6,762 nucleotides of DNA from an uncultured Acidobacteriota bacterium (GTDB lineage Bacteria > Acidobacteriota > Thermoanaerobaculia > Gp7-AA8), in contig CAMPKJ010000266.1 in the NCBI GenBank assembly GCA_946887105.1, positions 1 to 6,762 of the forward strand. The letters are read 5' to 3'. A program made the translations under genes and the position numbers. Position 1 is the stretch's first letter. Each line of letters begins with the position of its first letter. The notes under the pieces are model-generated. The model did not search any database. It was not told where the DNA came from and was given only the letters and a program-made list of their open reading frames with translations. Below are positions 6,687-6,762 of the stretch, one piece after another.

Positions 6687-6704
6687 GGGGACGACCGGAG
6701 GCCT
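6687..6704 (-). repeat. Upstream shared element, copy 2 (before the helicase gene)
   Basis: Read on the minus strand it is AGGCCTCCGGTCGT then CCCC, identical to the copy at 671-690 except that two bases (AT) are missing before CCCC. It overlaps a perfect 14-base palindrome, CCGGAGGCCTCCGG, at 6695-6708; the asnB copy keeps only part of that symmetry. It begins 25 bases upstream of the helicase ATG, compared with 15 to 21 bases for the other copy, depending on whether the CCCC is counted. Confidence 0.4.
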
Positions 6705-6762
6705 CCGGCGGCCGGGCCGCGGGCCCGGACCCGTCGGGGGGGTTAGCCAGCCCCGCACGGTG
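6695..6762. other. GC-rich palindromic intergenic edge
   Basis: This stretch upstream of the helicase shows no convincing reading frame. It holds the palindrome at 6695-6708 and a perfect 7-base-pair hairpin, CCGGGCC (6712-6718) and GGCCCGG (6722-6728) with loop GCG. A run of seven or more G follows at about 6735-6742. It could be the terminator zone of a neighbouring gene outside the window: on the minus strand a TAA at 6745-6743 would fit a gene ending here. Too little of it is visible to decide. Confidence 0.35.

Noticed and set aside
1..6762. A CRISPR array, tRNA/rRNA gene, insertion sequence or attachment site.
   Set aside because: No regularly spaced repeats, no transposase or integrase, no terminal inverted repeats and no RNA-gene signature were seen on either strand.

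Overview
The window is GC-rich bacterial chromosomal DNA that is almost entirely coding. Three genes run on the plus strand and two on the minus strand, and the two groups meet tail to tail with four bases between them. A lipobox protein, a membrane glycosyltransferase-like protein and few classical Shine-Dalgarno sites suggest a GC-rich, probably Gram-negative, non-enteric bacterium. The style would fit groups such as Acidobacteriota or Gemmatimonadota, but the sequence alone does not settle the phylum. There are no RNA genes, CRISPR arrays, insertion sequences or integrases.

Plus strand, 1-3706. The window opens inside a multi-pass membrane protein whose C-terminal end resembles the GT39/ArnT class of lipid-linked sugar transferases. 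Next comes a complete glutamine-dependent asparagine synthetase (AsnB type), with all catalytic motifs intact and a GTG start that looks leaderless. Thirty-one bases downstream is the most unusual gene, a 381-residue protein. It joins an N-terminal nucleoside-deoxyribosyltransferase/TIR-like Rossmannoid domain to a C-terminal phosphoribosyltransferase domain. It has the only textbook Shine-Dalgarno site in the window, and that site lies in the 3' arm of a predicted hairpin.

Minus strand, 6661-3711. An 811-residue helicase of the XPD/DinG (Rad3) superfamily 2 group carries an intact N-terminal PD-(D/E)XK nuclease domain and four candidate iron-sulfur cysteines. It overlaps by a TTGA junction with a small predicted lipoprotein gene, so the two are probably translationally coupled.

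Regulatory layer. The regions upstream of asnB and of the helicase share a 14-base word in the same orientation relative to each gene. Both starts lack a Shine-Dalgarno site and have a -10-like hexamer just upstream. The right edge is very GC-rich and palindromic and holds no recognisable gene.

How the genes may work together. The glycosyltransferase and asnB could belong to surface-glycan or amino-acid metabolism. The base-handling fusion protein and the nuclease-helicase could serve nucleotide salvage, DNA repair or defence. The sequence gives no decisive evidence for a single combined system.
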